Source of the DNA: JAQUBU01 sp036677685
GTDB taxonomy: Bacteria; Bacillota; Syntrophomonadia; Syntrophomonadales; Syntrophomonadaceae
DNA length: 64,000 nt
Reading direction: 5' to 3'
NCBI GenBank assembly: GCA_036677685.1
Contig: JAVBWA010000049.1
Coordinates: 1 to 64,000 of the forward strand
Below, one piece after another: positions 25,562-34,468 of this stretch (within the stretch, counting starts at the first letter, position 1; every line of letters starts with the position of its first letter). The notes under the pieces are model-generated. The model saw nothing but the letters and a program-made list of their open reading frames with translations. It made no database searches and was not told the DNA's origin. A program made the position numbers and the translations under genes.

Positions 25562-26839
25562 TTGAATATTTCGGAACTAGACAACAAAACCATACTGGAG
25601 CTTTACCAGATTGCCCGCGAGATTAATTTGGCCGGTTATTCAAAACTACGTAAAAAAGAATTGGTTTTTGAGATAACCAAGGCTCTTACCCACGCGGATC
25701 AATTGCTTCAAGCTCAGGGGGTACTTGATATAATGCCTGATGGGTATGGATTTTTACGCCCGTTTACTTACCTGCCCAGCCAGGAAGATATTTATGTATC
25801 ACCTTCCCAAATTAGAAAATTTGAATTAAAAACCGGTGACCGGGTAGGGGGACAGGTCCGATCCCCGAAAGATAATGAACGGTTTTTTGCACTCTTAAAG
25901 GTTGAGAATGTTAATGGCTTTTTGCCTGAGGAATCAGTTAAAAGGATACATTTTGATGCGTTGACTCCTCTCTATCCTACTGAAAGGCTTACCTTGGAAA
26001 CTGAGAGCCAGGAACTTTCCACCCGCATTATCGACCTGATTTCACCAATCGGGAAAGGCCAACGCGGGCTTATTGTCGCGCCGCCCAAGGCAGGCAAGAC
26101 TATCCTGCTGCAAAAGATTGCACAGGGGATCAGCACCAATCACCCCGAGATAGAATTGATCATCTTGCTGGTTGATGAAAGACCGGAAGAAGTTACCGAT
26201 ATGCAGCGTTCCACCAAAGCCGAAGTGGTGGCTTCAACCTTTGATGAACCGCCGGAAAGCCATGTTAAGGTAACCGATATGGTTCTGGAAAGAGCCAAGC
26301 GATTAGTTGAGCACAAGCGGGATGTTGTTATTCTCATGGATAGTGTTACGAGGCTGGCCCGTGCTCATAACCTGGTAGTACCGCCCAGCGGCCGGACTTT
26401 GTCGGGCGGTGTGGATCCTGCTTCACTGGATAAACCCAAAAGGTTCTTTGGTGCTGCCCGTAATATTGAAGAAGGGGGCAGTCTGACCATAATAGCTACT
26501 GCTTTGATTGAAACCGGTTCACGGATGGATGAGGTTATTTTCGAAGAGTTTAAAGGACGGGGTAATATGGAACTGGTGCTGGACCGGAAACTGGCTGAGC
26601 GTCGAATCTTCCCGGCCATTGACCTTAAACGTTCAGGCACCCGCAAAGAGGAATTATTATTAAACCCGAATGAATTGGAATTAACCTGGATTATTCACAA
26701 CGCGTTGAGTGATTACAATCAGGTTGAAGGCATGCAGATGATGATAGACACCATGAAGAAAACCAAATCCAATGAGGACCTTTTACGTGCCGCTCCTATT
26801 GCTTTTGGCAGAAAGGACTTTGCCAGAAACAGCTATTAA
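25562..26839 (+). CDS. rho: transcription termination factor Rho
   Basis: Rho is a hexameric RNA-dependent ATPase that ends untranslated transcripts. The N-terminal helical domain (about residues 1-45), the cold-shock-like RNA-binding domain with GFLRP, and the ATPase core with PPKAGKT (Walker A) and ILMDSVTRLARA (Walker B) are in order. Length 425 aa is normal, without the inserts seen in high-GC relatives. The TTG start at 25562 follows AAGGAGGG. The leader has several inverted repeats, and autoregulation is usual for rho. Confidence 0.97.
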   Translation: MNISELDNKTILELYQIAREINLAGYSKLRKKELVFEITKALTHADQLLQAQGVLDIMPDGYGFLRPFTYLPSQEDIYVSPSQIRKFELKTGDRVGGQVRSPKDNERFFALLKVENVNGFLPEESVKRIHFDALTPLYPTERLTLETESQELSTRIIDLISPIGKGQRGLIVAPPKAGKTILLQKIAQGISTNHPEIELIILLVDERPEEVTDMQRSTKAEVVASTFDEPPESHVKVTDMVLERAKRLVEHKRDVVILMDSVTRLARAHNLVVPPSGRTLSGGVDPASLDKPKRFFGAARNIEEGGSLTIIATALIETGSRMDEVIFEEFKGRGNMELVLDRKLAERRIFPAIDLKRSGTRKEELLLNPNELELTWIIHNALSDYNQVEGMQMMIDTMKKTKSNEDLLRAAPIAFGRKDFARNSY

Positions 26840-26879
26840 TGCGAAAAAATGAATAATCATTTCCCAAAAGGTCAAAAAT

Positions 26880-26902
26880 AGGGTCAGTAGGCCCTTTTTT
26901 TG
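26880..26902 (+). terminator. rho terminator
   Basis: AGGGTC pairs with GGCCCT (one wobble) around a four-base loop, followed by seven T residues. Confidence 0.75.
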
Positions 26903-26934
26903 TTGCTCCGACGGAAATGAGGTGAAAAAATAAA

Positions 26935-27795
26935 GTGAATAAAAAGTGGGTAATTTTACTGGTCTTAATCACCCACGTGTTAACAGTCAGCATTGACCCG
27001 GTCATGGCTTCTCCTGATGAGGGGCATTTTGTGCCTTGCGTCAAGAAAAGCGCAGTTTCAGTTAAGGAAACTTCCAACAGCTTTTATAAAGTGCGAAAAG
27101 GTGACACCTTATGGGGTATATCCCGTGCCTTAAAAGTTGATCTTGGCTTACTGATGAGCGCCAATGGCCTTAATGCCCGGACTATTCTTAGGATCGGACA
27201 GAACATAAAAATACCAGGTTCTGCTGCCAATTATTATCTGCTTAAAGAGGGTGATACCATGTGGAGCATTGCAGCTACTTATGGTATTAGTGTAAAACAA
27301 TTGCAAGGATTGAACCAAAGCAAAAATCCCAACCGGCTCAAAATTGGCGACCGCATTATTATTCCGGCCGGTCAGCAGCGGCTGGCGGCAGCCACTCAGG
27401 AATCCTCTCGCGGATTTCATATTAGCAGGGCTTTTTACGCCTGGCCACTTCTGGGAAGTATTACATCTTATTATGGATGGCGTAAATCAGGCTTCCATCA
27501 TGGCTTGGATATTGCAGGAAAAACCAATACTGCCATTACCGCGTCAGCACCTGGAAAGGTATTATTTGCAGGCTACAAGGCGGTATATGGACGAACGGTA
27601 ATTGTCGACCACGCCAATGGGGAGCAGACACTCTATGCCCACGCCAGTAAAATATTGGTCAAACCAGGGCAGGAAGTTGAGCGCGGTGAAACCATAGCCA
27701 AAGTCGGCAGCAGCGGAAGGACTACCGGCCCCCATCTGCATTTTGAAATAAGAAAGGGTGAGCAGACCTTTAATCCATTGGAGTACTTGCGCTAG
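26935..27795 (+). CDS. secreted LysM-LysM-M23 peptidoglycan endopeptidase
   Basis: The 286-aa protein has an N-terminal signal peptide (about residues 1-25, ending VMASP). Two LysM domains follow (YKVRKGDTLWGISRAL from about 46 and YLLKEGDTMWSIAATYG from about 101), then a lysostaphin-type M23 domain with HHGLDIAG, DHANGEQTLYAHAS and GPHLHFEIR. All three metal-ligand motifs (HxxxD, HxH) are present, so it should be an active peptidoglycan endopeptidase rather than a LytM-like activator with missing ligands. The GTG start follows GAGGTG. A terminator follows. Confidence 0.93.
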   Translation: MNKKWVILLVLITHVLTVSIDPVMASPDEGHFVPCVKKSAVSVKETSNSFYKVRKGDTLWGISRALKVDLGLLMSANGLNARTILRIGQNIKIPGSAANYYLLKEGDTMWSIAATYGISVKQLQGLNQSKNPNRLKIGDRIIIPAGQQRLAAATQESSRGFHISRAFYAWPLLGSITSYYGWRKSGFHHGLDIAGKTNTAITASAPGKVLFAGYKAVYGRTVIVDHANGEQTLYAHASKILVKPGQEVERGETIAKVGSSGRTTGPHLHFEIRKGEQTFNPLEYLR

Positions 27796-27867
27796 CTTGT
27801 ATTCGATCGGGCCACGTGCAAACAGGGACCCGCTTCAAAGAACGCTAAAAAATAAATTTCTAAAAGG

Positions 27868-27905
27868 CATCCCGTATCACAATGGTACGGGATGATCATT
27901 TTTTG
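27868..27905 (+). terminator. terminator after the M23 peptidase
   Basis: A 9-bp stem (27868-27876 with 27886-27894) is followed by a six-T run. In the 560-base gap to 28356 it is followed only by repeat copies A5 and A6. Confidence 0.75.
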
Positions 27906-27999
27906 TGTGCCTAAAAATATTGAAGGGGCTAATAACGCAGAGCAAACAGCCTCAAGAGTATTGGAGAGGACTTTTAATATCAAGGCATTTGCGATAGGC

Positions 28000-28136
28000 T
28001 TATAAAAAGGCGAAAAAATACCCCAGCTCCTTTAAACGGCCAGGTTCGTATTAGTAAAACAGGCGGCGGGTTCCGATCCCCCGCCTTGTTGCAGCAGTGT
28101 GTTGAAACTGCTCTGCAGTTTCTTCCGATGCTTAAA
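28000..28136 (+). repeat. family A palindromic repeat, copy A5
   Basis: This is the standard short form without the double hairpin. The head AAGGCG and its partner CGCCTT differ from the usual GAGGCG/CGCCTC in a paired way. Its end TTAAAC runs straight into the head of A6. Confidence 0.9.
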
Positions 28137-28319
28137 CAAGGCGATAATTCTCCAGCGTCTTTAAACGGCCGGGTTCATATTGACAGAACAGGAGACGGGT
28201 TCTAGCCCCCGCCTTGTTGCAGCGGTGTGTTGCCCCCTATGGGGACCACTTATATTGATTCCCTTCGGGAATGATTAAATTGTGTTGAAACTGCTCTGCA
28301 GTTTCTTCCAATGCTTAAA
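28137..28319 (+). repeat. family A palindromic repeat, copy A6 (long form)
   Basis: This is a full copy with the double-hairpin module, directly behind A5. Head ACAAGGCG pairs with CGCCTTGT, again a compensated variant. It ends 36 bases before the radical SAM gene. Confidence 0.9.
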
Positions 28320-28355
28320 TAAATATTTAGGCAATTTGTTTTTGGGAGGTTAATA

Positions 28356-29609
28356 ATGTATCTAAGTCTATATGCCAATAGCCGGGGGGAGATTTTAGAG
28401 CATCCTTTTCTAGGTCTTTTAGGACGCAGCGGCAATGAGTGGGTGGTTCCGGAGGACAATGAAATGATACCTTTGCCCCGTGGAGCTGCACTGATTAAGA
28501 TAAACCACCATCATCCCGTGGGCTTGAATATCCATGAACAGCCGGTTTGCATTGCAGCCGACCCGTTGAATGGCAAACAATCAGCTTGGGCAGTCGCCGC
28601 TCTTTTGCCGCAGGGTTTTACCCGGACCTTGTTCCCAGCCGCAGTAAAGGATAAAAATGAGGATGGGCTGCCTCTTATGGCTTATACTGCAGTGGGGTGC
28701 AAAGATGGCAAAATGTACTGTGCGGCTGTGCAGAACGATATGTATCGCAAGTGGCACCCGGTTCATTATAATACTGATGGATTGCCGGCCCGGATTAACC
28801 GGCTGCTTAAAAAACATCCAGAGAACCGTATACTTAAGCAACTGGCGCGCTGCTCCCTGGAATACGGTTGTTTTACCGCCCAGAATATTTTTTACCAGCG
28901 CTGGGAAGGCGGCATACCTACTATGAGTGCCTGTAATGCAGCTTGTATTGGCTGTATATCTGAAGAACGGCATGGGGTGGCTTCACCCCAGCAGCGTTTG
29001 AATTACCGACCCAGTGTGGAGGAGATTGCAGAACTTGGTTTAATGCATTTAATGAAAGCCCGCGACCCGATTATAAGCTTTGGACAGGGTTGTGAGGGGG
29101 AGCCGTCCCTTAATGCCAGTGATTTATCATTAGCAATACGTCGGATAAGAAAAGAAACAAGTGCAGGCACTATAAATATTAATACCAATGCCGGCTATAC
29201 GAAGGGGATTAAACTAATGGTTGACGCTGGGTTGGATGCGATGCGGGTGACCCTGTTCTCCTGCTTGGAGCAAAATTACGAGATCTATCACTGCCCCCGG
29301 GATTATAAGCTTAGCGATGTAAAAAAATCCATTGATTATGCCAAAAGCCATGGAGTAAAGGTATCTTTAAATCTCCTGATTTTTCCGGGTTTTCATGACC
29401 GGGAGCCGGAGATCGAAGCATTATTGAATTTTGTGCATAATCATGGGGTGGATATGATCCAAATGCGCAACCTGAACATTGACCCGGAATTGTTAATGAA
29501 GGCATTTCCCGGCAAGGCGCCCGGAATCGGCATAGTTAATTTTTTGGCCTTATTACAGGAAACACTTCCCAAAGTGGAAATTGCGTCATATACCCACCCG
29601 GTGCAATAA
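28356..29609 (+). CDS. radical SAM protein of unknown function
   Basis: The cluster motif is CNAACIGC (CxxxCxxC, about residues 190-197), followed by FGQGCEGEPSLN, which resembles the GGE-type SAM-binding strand, and NINTNAGY. The first 180 residues form an extension without a family name I recognise. At 417 aa it is longer than a bare radical SAM barrel. The ATG follows GGGAGG. The stop codon TAA lies in the head of repeat A7. Confidence 0.8.
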   Translation: MYLSLYANSRGEILEHPFLGLLGRSGNEWVVPEDNEMIPLPRGAALIKINHHHPVGLNIHEQPVCIAADPLNGKQSAWAVAALLPQGFTRTLFPAAVKDKNEDGLPLMAYTAVGCKDGKMYCAAVQNDMYRKWHPVHYNTDGLPARINRLLKKHPENRILKQLARCSLEYGCFTAQNIFYQRWEGGIPTMSACNAACIGCISEERHGVASPQQRLNYRPSVEEIAELGLMHLMKARDPIISFGQGCEGEPSLNASDLSLAIRRIRKETSAGTININTNAGYTKGIKLMVDAGLDAMRVTLFSCLEQNYEIYHCPRDYKLSDVKKSIDYAKSHGVKVSLNLLIFPGFHDREPEIEALLNFVHNHGVDMIQMRNLNIDPELLMKAFPGKAPGIGIVNFLALLQETLPKVEIASYTHPVQ

Positions 29610-29682
29610 CGAGGCGAAAAGATGTCTATCGCCTCGTTGCAGCGGTGTTTGAAACTGCTCCGCAGTTTCTTCCGAGCTTAAA
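29606..29682 (+). repeat. family A palindromic repeat, copy A7 (short form)
   Basis: The head AATAACGAGGCGAAAAG joins almost directly to CGCCTCGTTGCAG, then the GAAACTGC hairpin and GAGCTTAAA. Its TAA is the stop codon of the radical SAM gene. Confidence 0.88.
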
Positions 29683-29712
29683 TATGGTGATATGAAGGAA
29701 GGTTATAGAGCA

Positions 29713-30690
29713 ATGGAAAGAAAAGGGCCCTATTTGATAAAAGAATTGAAATCCCTGGCCAGCGGGGCACAGCTCTGGGGCAAATACTTGATTCTGGAGA
29801 AAACCCAGCGAAAAACTAAAGACGGACGGGAGATTGTTGAATTAAAAATAGGTGATCAAACTGGTGAAATCAGTGTAATCGTCTGGGACAGTTGCCAGGT
29901 CAACGGCAAACTGGAAAATGGAGCGGTTATTGGCCTCTTAGGTGATATGGGCATGTATAACAACCGTATGCAAATAACCGCCAAACGAATAAAAGTTCTG
30001 GATGATGACCCGCAAATCTATTTACGCAGTCCCGGCATAAGTATTGAAAAACTTGTTCAGGATTTTGACGAGGTTCAGGATTCCATAAAGAATCCGTTTC
30101 TCCGGGAAGTGCTGCAAAGGATATTTACTCCAGTGATGAAAGAGAGATTTTGCAAAGCTCCGGCAGCCAAAAAAATTCATCACAATTACTGTGGAGGGCT
30201 TATAGAGCATACCCTGGCGGTGGCTGCATTATGTAAACAGGCGTCGGCTATCTATGAAAAATTAAACCTTGATCTCTTAATCAGCGGGGCCCTTTTGCAC
30301 GATATCGGCAAAATATTTGAGTATGAAATCAAGGTATCCCCGCAGTATACAACCGAAGGAAGGTTGTTGGGACATATTATTTTGGGCTGCGAAATATTAT
30401 CGTCCACCATTGCCGAAATGAAATCTGAAGGTATGATAATTCCTGCCGAATTGGAGTGGATGTTGAAGCATATGCTGGTCAGCCACCATGGGGCCTTGGA
30501 ATTCGGCTCCCCGGTGATTCCATTGTTTCCCGAAGCATTTGTGCTGAATATGATGGACAATTTGGATGCGAAAATGTTTGTATTTCAAACCAAGATTGAT
30601 GAAAATGAAGGAGATGAGGATTTCTTCAGCAACTATGATAACTTTTTCGGCCAGCATTTCTTCACCTACCGTTATAACGAGGCGAAATGA
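29713..30690 (+). CDS. OB-fold/HD-domain protein, YhaM-like 3'-5' exoribonuclease
   Basis: The protein has an N-terminal OB-fold nucleic-acid-binding region (KIGDQTGEISVIVWDS) and an HD hydrolase domain with HHNYCGGLIEHTLAV and LLHDIGK, the architecture of YhaM, a single-strand nuclease. ATG 29713 has AAGGAAGG upstream; an in-frame ATG at 29692 is possible. The C-terminus (RYNEAK) is read out of the head of repeat A8, so the last residues are repeat-derived. Length about 325 aa is normal. Confidence 0.87.
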   Translation: MERKGPYLIKELKSLASGAQLWGKYLILEKTQRKTKDGREIVELKIGDQTGEISVIVWDSCQVNGKLENGAVIGLLGDMGMYNNRMQITAKRIKVLDDDPQIYLRSPGISIEKLVQDFDEVQDSIKNPFLREVLQRIFTPVMKERFCKAPAAKKIHHNYCGGLIEHTLAVAALCKQASAIYEKLNLDLLISGALLHDIGKIFEYEIKVSPQYTTEGRLLGHIILGCEILSSTIAEMKSEGMIIPAELEWMLKHMLVSHHGALEFGSPVIPLFPEAFVLNMMDNLDAKMFVFQTKIDENEGDEDFFSNYDNFFGQHFFTYRYNEAK

Positions 30691-30813
30691 TGTCCTCCGT
30701 TTCTTTAAGCGGTCGGGCTCATATTAACAAAAACAGGCAATGTGTTATAACGAGGCGCCGCCTCGTTGCAGCGGTGTGTTGAAACTGCTCCGCAGTTTCT
30801 TCTGATGCTTAAA
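30672..30813 (+). repeat. family A palindromic repeat, copy A8 (composite)
   Basis: A first copy starts at 30672 with TTATAACGAGGCGAAATG and breaks off after AACAGGCAATG. A second, core-deleted copy starts at about 30745 (TTATAACGAGGCGCCGCCTC) and runs to the end. It looks like one element inside or fused to another. The YhaM-like gene ends in the first head. Confidence 0.85.
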
Positions 30814-30841
30814 GGAAGCGGAAGATTAATAATAAATGGGT

Positions 30842-31189
30842 TTATTTCTTTGCAAACAATGTTTTGATGGGCGCATCCATCCAATCGCCGATCTTTTTCC
30901 AAATTCCGGTATAGTTGGCAGCCTGCCTTTTTCTCAAATAATCACTATATAAAACAGGCAGAAAACCAAGTAAAAGAACTATTGGCCCGGCAATTAGGCC
31001 AAGGTGAAAACTCTGGGTTTTGGCAGATATTATTCGCGACACTATGGAGGCAAGTATCATTAAAAGGAACAGGAGTATGTAATAGCGCTTGACAGCCAGA
31101 TATTTTATTAAGATACCTGACTGCAGCCCAATGATTGATAGAATCATGGCAATAACTAGTATTAATAGAACCACGGTCAGAAGATTCAT
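30842..31189 (-). CDS. small membrane protein of unknown function
   Basis: I do not recognise this 115-aa protein. It has four hydrophobic stretches (about residues 2-26, 37-56 and 64-82, with the first possibly split) and a basic, tryptophan-containing C-terminus (YTGIWKKIGDWMDAPIK). ATG 31189 follows AGAGGTG. It lies downstream of the truncated SPFH gene on the same strand, with repeat A9 between them, and may share its transcript. Confidence 0.7.
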   Translation of the reverse strand: MNLLTVVLLILVIAMILSIIGLQSGILIKYLAVKRYYILLFLLMILASIVSRIISAKTQSFHLGLIAGPIVLLLGFLPVLYSDYLRKRQAANYTGIWKKIGDWMDAPIKTLFAKK

Positions 31190-31221
31190 CAGAAACACCT
31201 CTCAATTATTGGGAATCCTAA

Positions 31222-31411
31222 TTTAAACATCAGAAGAAACTACGGAGTAGTTTCTTAACAATTTAATCATTCCCTAAGGGAATCAATATAAGTGGTCCCC
31301 ATAGGGGACAACACACCGCTGCAACGAGCGGGGAAGCAGAACCCGCCATATGTTTTGCTAATAGGACCCCGGTCGTTTAGAGAAGCGGGGGACATATTTC
31401 GCTTGTTATAA
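31222..31411 (-). repeat. family A palindromic repeat, copy A9 (long form, inverted)
   Basis: This full copy lies on the minus strand and includes the double hairpin. Its terminal hairpin is GAAACTAC-TCC-GTAGTTTC, a compensated variant of GAAACTGC/GCAGTTTC. The head TTATAAC provides the last Leu and stop codon of the SPFH gene. Confidence 0.92.
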
Positions 31412-31975
31412 ATATACTAAATTTGCTGAAGGTTTAAATTCAAAGTTGATGATTTCCAGTTTATCGACGGTAATATTGTGTTGGGCCAGAGCCCGGTTGA
31501 TCAATTGGGAACTCTGGTTTATTATTTCCAGGCGCCTATACAACATTTCTTTTGCCGAGTAATGGATGGCCACGGCTTGCAAGGATTTCTGAAGGATTGG
31601 GGCCAATAGGGTAGATTCATAGTCCGATCCTTGCTGGCGGTAAAGTTTCGCTACCCCTGAAGGATTTATGTGATAATCCAGTGACAGCAGGGTGTTAACC
31701 TTCTGCAAGTCCTGGCTGGTGACAGCAACCGGTACTTCAAGCTGCTGGGTTCGGCAGTCAATGTTGACTATTTCCTGATAACCGGGCAGCAGCAGATGAA
31801 ATCCTTCCGAAACCACTTTATCTTCAACTTGGCCTTGGGTTATTACCACCCCGGCATGCCCATCCGGGACCGCAACCATGGGATGTAAAAAAAACAGGCC
31901 TAAGACAATTAGAATAAGCAATCCGATTTGCTGCAAGCGTTTTTTGGAGATGTTTATCTCCAATAGTATATACAA
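31406..31975 (-). pseudogene. SPFH/prohibitin-like membrane protein, C-terminus lost at a repeat
   Basis: The 189-aa product has an N-terminal membrane anchor (about residues 14-32) and an SPFH domain (AVPDGHAGVVITQGQV onward, with SEGFHLLLPGYQEIVNIDCRTQ and a region ending LEIINFEFKPS). Prohibitin-family proteins usually continue for 80-100 residues of coiled coil that drive ring assembly. Here the frame stops at the head of repeat A9 (LVYL, stop), and only about 30 bases lie between A9 and the next gene, so the missing part is not downstream. The start is TTG 31975 after AAAGGA. A shortened SPFH protein could still fold, so functional status is open. Confidence 0.7.
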
Positions 31976-32177
31976 GTCGTATCAATCCTTTCCGGGCACC
32001 TCTGTAGTTAATAAAACATATTTCAAACAGCATTCTAAAAAATCCTGTCAAAAAATGTGAATACCCGTTTAAAAAGGGTGAATAACCTTTTATAACAAAG
32101 GATAGTTATGGGAAAGCATAGAAGATTTTAAGAAACCTAAGGTTTATGGCCTGAATTTTTGTATTGAATCACAGGAG

Positions 32178-33533
32178 GTGGCAGCAATAGTATATCCGGT
32201 ACCCTGGTATGCGATTATACTGATTACCATACCGCAGACCATTCTGATTATCATACTTGGCTGCGGCTTGTTTAACTTAAAGATAAACCTGCGGCAATGC
32301 TTGCTTATGTCCCTAATAATCGGCCTGGCCGCCTACGTCCTGCGCCGGTTGCCTATGATGTTTGGAGTACACACGGTTATTCTGGTTTTAGTGTTGACGG
32401 TTCTTTTGGTAGTGATCAGCAAGCTGGATTGGGGCCGGAGTTTTGTATCGGTTTTACTTGGCGTAATGATAATTGGTGTGGTGGAAAATGCATTTTTGAT
32501 CATTTTCCTACAACTGACGGGCATCCGTATAGATGATCTGGCGGCCCGTCCCTGGCTTAACATTGGGGCATTTTGGACTCAGTTCATACTGGTTCTATTG
32601 ATTTATGCCTGGACTTACAAGCACAGGTTAATTATTTTTAATCTAAATCCCGCCAGGTCAAACCGGATTCCGGGAAAAAGCAACATGGTTATAATTACCG
32701 TTATTTTGCTGCAGAATTTCTTGTTGACTTTGATAATGAGTAACCTGATAGGTCAACAGACCGTTTGGAAGCTTAACAGCATCATTCCCTGGGCCAATAT
32801 TGCCTTATTGTTTATTGCACTTATGGGAGTTTGGGCTATTAAACAACTGGAACTCAGTGCCCGGAAAAATATGAAAATCAATTTGCTAAAAACACATCTC
32901 CACCAGGTGGAGACCCTGTTAGGCACTTTGCAGGCGCAAAAACATGAATACAGCAGGCACATTCAGGCCATCCAATCATTAATATATTTAAATCGTAATC
33001 AAGAAGCCAAACAATATATAGAAGCCATAACTGAAGATTACTGGAATATTGACAATATAATATACTCGGGGGACCCCGTAATCGACGGGCTGCTTAACAG
33101 CAAACGCAGTGCTGCCGAGTCTCAGAGTATCGAATTTGCGGTGGCGGTCAAATGTGATATGGACCGTATACCCATTCCCTCCTGGGATATGTGCAGTATA
33201 CTGGGTAATCTTCTGGATAATGCCGTGGAGGCCGCTGCCGAAGATCCAAAACAACCCCGGGTAGCTGTAGAATTTAAATATGAGTTTGGACATTTTGTGG
33301 TCTATATTCATAATAATGGCCGGGGAATTCCCTCCCGGGAGAAGGAGTTGATTTTCGAACCCGGTTACACCAGCAAAGATTCGGCAGGCCGGGGGTATGG
33401 ACTCTATCTGGTAAAGAAATTGCTGGATCGGTATGGAGCCGAAATCGAAATCATTTCCAAAAAGCAGACCAGTGTTATTGTAAGATTGCCCAAACGGGGC
33501 TATGATGCCGCCCGTGCTTATGGAATGAGGTAA
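32178..33533 (+). CDS. membrane sensor histidine kinase, AgrC/CitA-like (GHKL)
   Basis: The N-terminal half has six or seven transmembrane helices (about residues 8-230), as in peptide- or ligand-sensing kinases of the AgrC type. The phosphoacceptor region is KHEYSRHIQAIQSLI, followed by the ATPase boxes NLLDNAVEAA, HNNGRGI and GRGYGLYLVKK. It should phosphorylate the LytTR regulator downstream. The start is unclear: GTG 32178 overlaps the AGGAGGTG site, and no better codon lies nearby. Length is about 451 aa. Confidence 0.88.
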   Translation: MAAIVYPVPWYAIILITIPQTILIIILGCGLFNLKINLRQCLLMSLIIGLAAYVLRRLPMMFGVHTVILVLVLTVLLVVISKLDWGRSFVSVLLGVMIIGVVENAFLIIFLQLTGIRIDDLAARPWLNIGAFWTQFILVLLIYAWTYKHRLIIFNLNPARSNRIPGKSNMVIITVILLQNFLLTLIMSNLIGQQTVWKLNSIIPWANIALLFIALMGVWAIKQLELSARKNMKINLLKTHLHQVETLLGTLQAQKHEYSRHIQAIQSLIYLNRNQEAKQYIEAITEDYWNIDNIIYSGDPVIDGLLNSKRSAAESQSIEFAVAVKCDMDRIPIPSWDMCSILGNLLDNAVEAAAEDPKQPRVAVEFKYEFGHFVVYIHNNGRGIPSREKELIFEPGYTSKDSAGRGYGLYLVKKLLDRYGAEIEIISKKQTSVIVRLPKRGYDAARAYGMR

Positions 33534-33540
33534 AATATGG

Positions 33541-33673
33541 TTACAACGAGGCCAAAAATGTGCTCCCCGCTTCTTTATGTGGTCGGGTTTATATTTGTTA
33601 ACCAGGCGGCGGGTTTTAATTCCCCGCCTCGTTGTAGCGGTGTGTTGAAACGAGGATGTTTTTAATGCTTAAA
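33541..33673 (+). repeat. family A palindromic repeat, copy A10 (provides gene start)
   Basis: Head TTACAACGAGGCC, core and CCCCGCCTCGTTGTAG are present. The terminal hairpin is replaced by GAAACGAGGATG, which forms a ribosome site, and the end AATGCTTAAA holds the start codon of the response regulator. Confidence 0.85.
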
Positions 33674-34378
33674 GTAGTAGTGCTTGAAGATGAGGAATAC
33701 AACCGGCAATTTATAAAGCAGCTTCTGGATGAAATCCCGGCAGTAGGTGAGGTCTGGACAACGGCCAGCTCTGAAGAAGCGATCATACTTGTTAAAAAAC
33801 ACCAGCCCCAACTGGTTTTATTGGATATTGAATTGAGCGGCGAGGAGCTCAATGGCTTACAGGTAGCCAAAAACATATACAGCTTCAATAGGGAAGCATA
33901 TATCGTCTTTATAACCGGTTATGCTCAATATGCCATTGATTCGTTTGAAGTCCATCCCTACAATTACATTATGAAACCCATCAAAATCAGCAGATTCAGG
34001 GAGACTATAGAAGAGGTGGCAGATCGTTTAAAGTCTGGAAACCAAAACCTTAACGATATGCTCATAGTTAAGAATAAAAACGGAATATACCACCTGTACA
34101 AAGAACGCATCAAGTTTATTGAAATACATAATAATCTGGCTTTGATACATAGTGCGGATGGAATATTTGAAAGCCATTTGACTCTGGCGGAATTTGAAGA
34201 GATTTTGGATTCAAGGTTTTTGCGGGTGCACAAGTCCTTTATCGTCAACCTCAGGCAGGTAAAGCAAACCCGGGGTATATTTGACCGCTCTTATGAAATC
34301 GAATTTTACGATTATGAACCAAAAGCCCTGATGAGCCGCTATAAATACCCGGAGTATAAAAAAAGGCAGGGACTGTAA
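33665..34378 (+). CDS. LytTR-family response regulator
   Basis: The 237-aa protein has a receiver domain (EDEEYN acidic pair, phosphorylated Asp in LVLLDIELSGEE) and a C-terminal LytTR DNA-binding domain (KFIEIHNNLALIHS, FLRVHKSFIVNLRQV). LytTR regulators usually bind direct repeats upstream of virulence, lysis or bacteriocin genes. The start at ATG 33665 has GAGGA eight bases upstream, while ATG 33656 overlaps it. Both site and ATG lie in repeat A10. It follows its kinase by about 130 bases. Confidence 0.9.
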   Translation: MLKVVVLEDEEYNRQFIKQLLDEIPAVGEVWTTASSEEAIILVKKHQPQLVLLDIELSGEELNGLQVAKNIYSFNREAYIVFITGYAQYAIDSFEVHPYNYIMKPIKISRFRETIEEVADRLKSGNQNLNDMLIVKNKNGIYHLYKERIKFIEIHNNLALIHSADGIFESHLTLAEFEEILDSRFLRVHKSFIVNLRQVKQTRGIFDRSYEIEFYDYEPKALMSRYKYPEYKKRQGL

Positions 34379-34468
34379 TTAATAGCTGCTTCTAATAGTA
34401 TAAGTTAATGGAAAGAGCTTTGGGGGATGGAGATTGGAGAACTCAATAATAAGTTAAAGGAGGATGGA

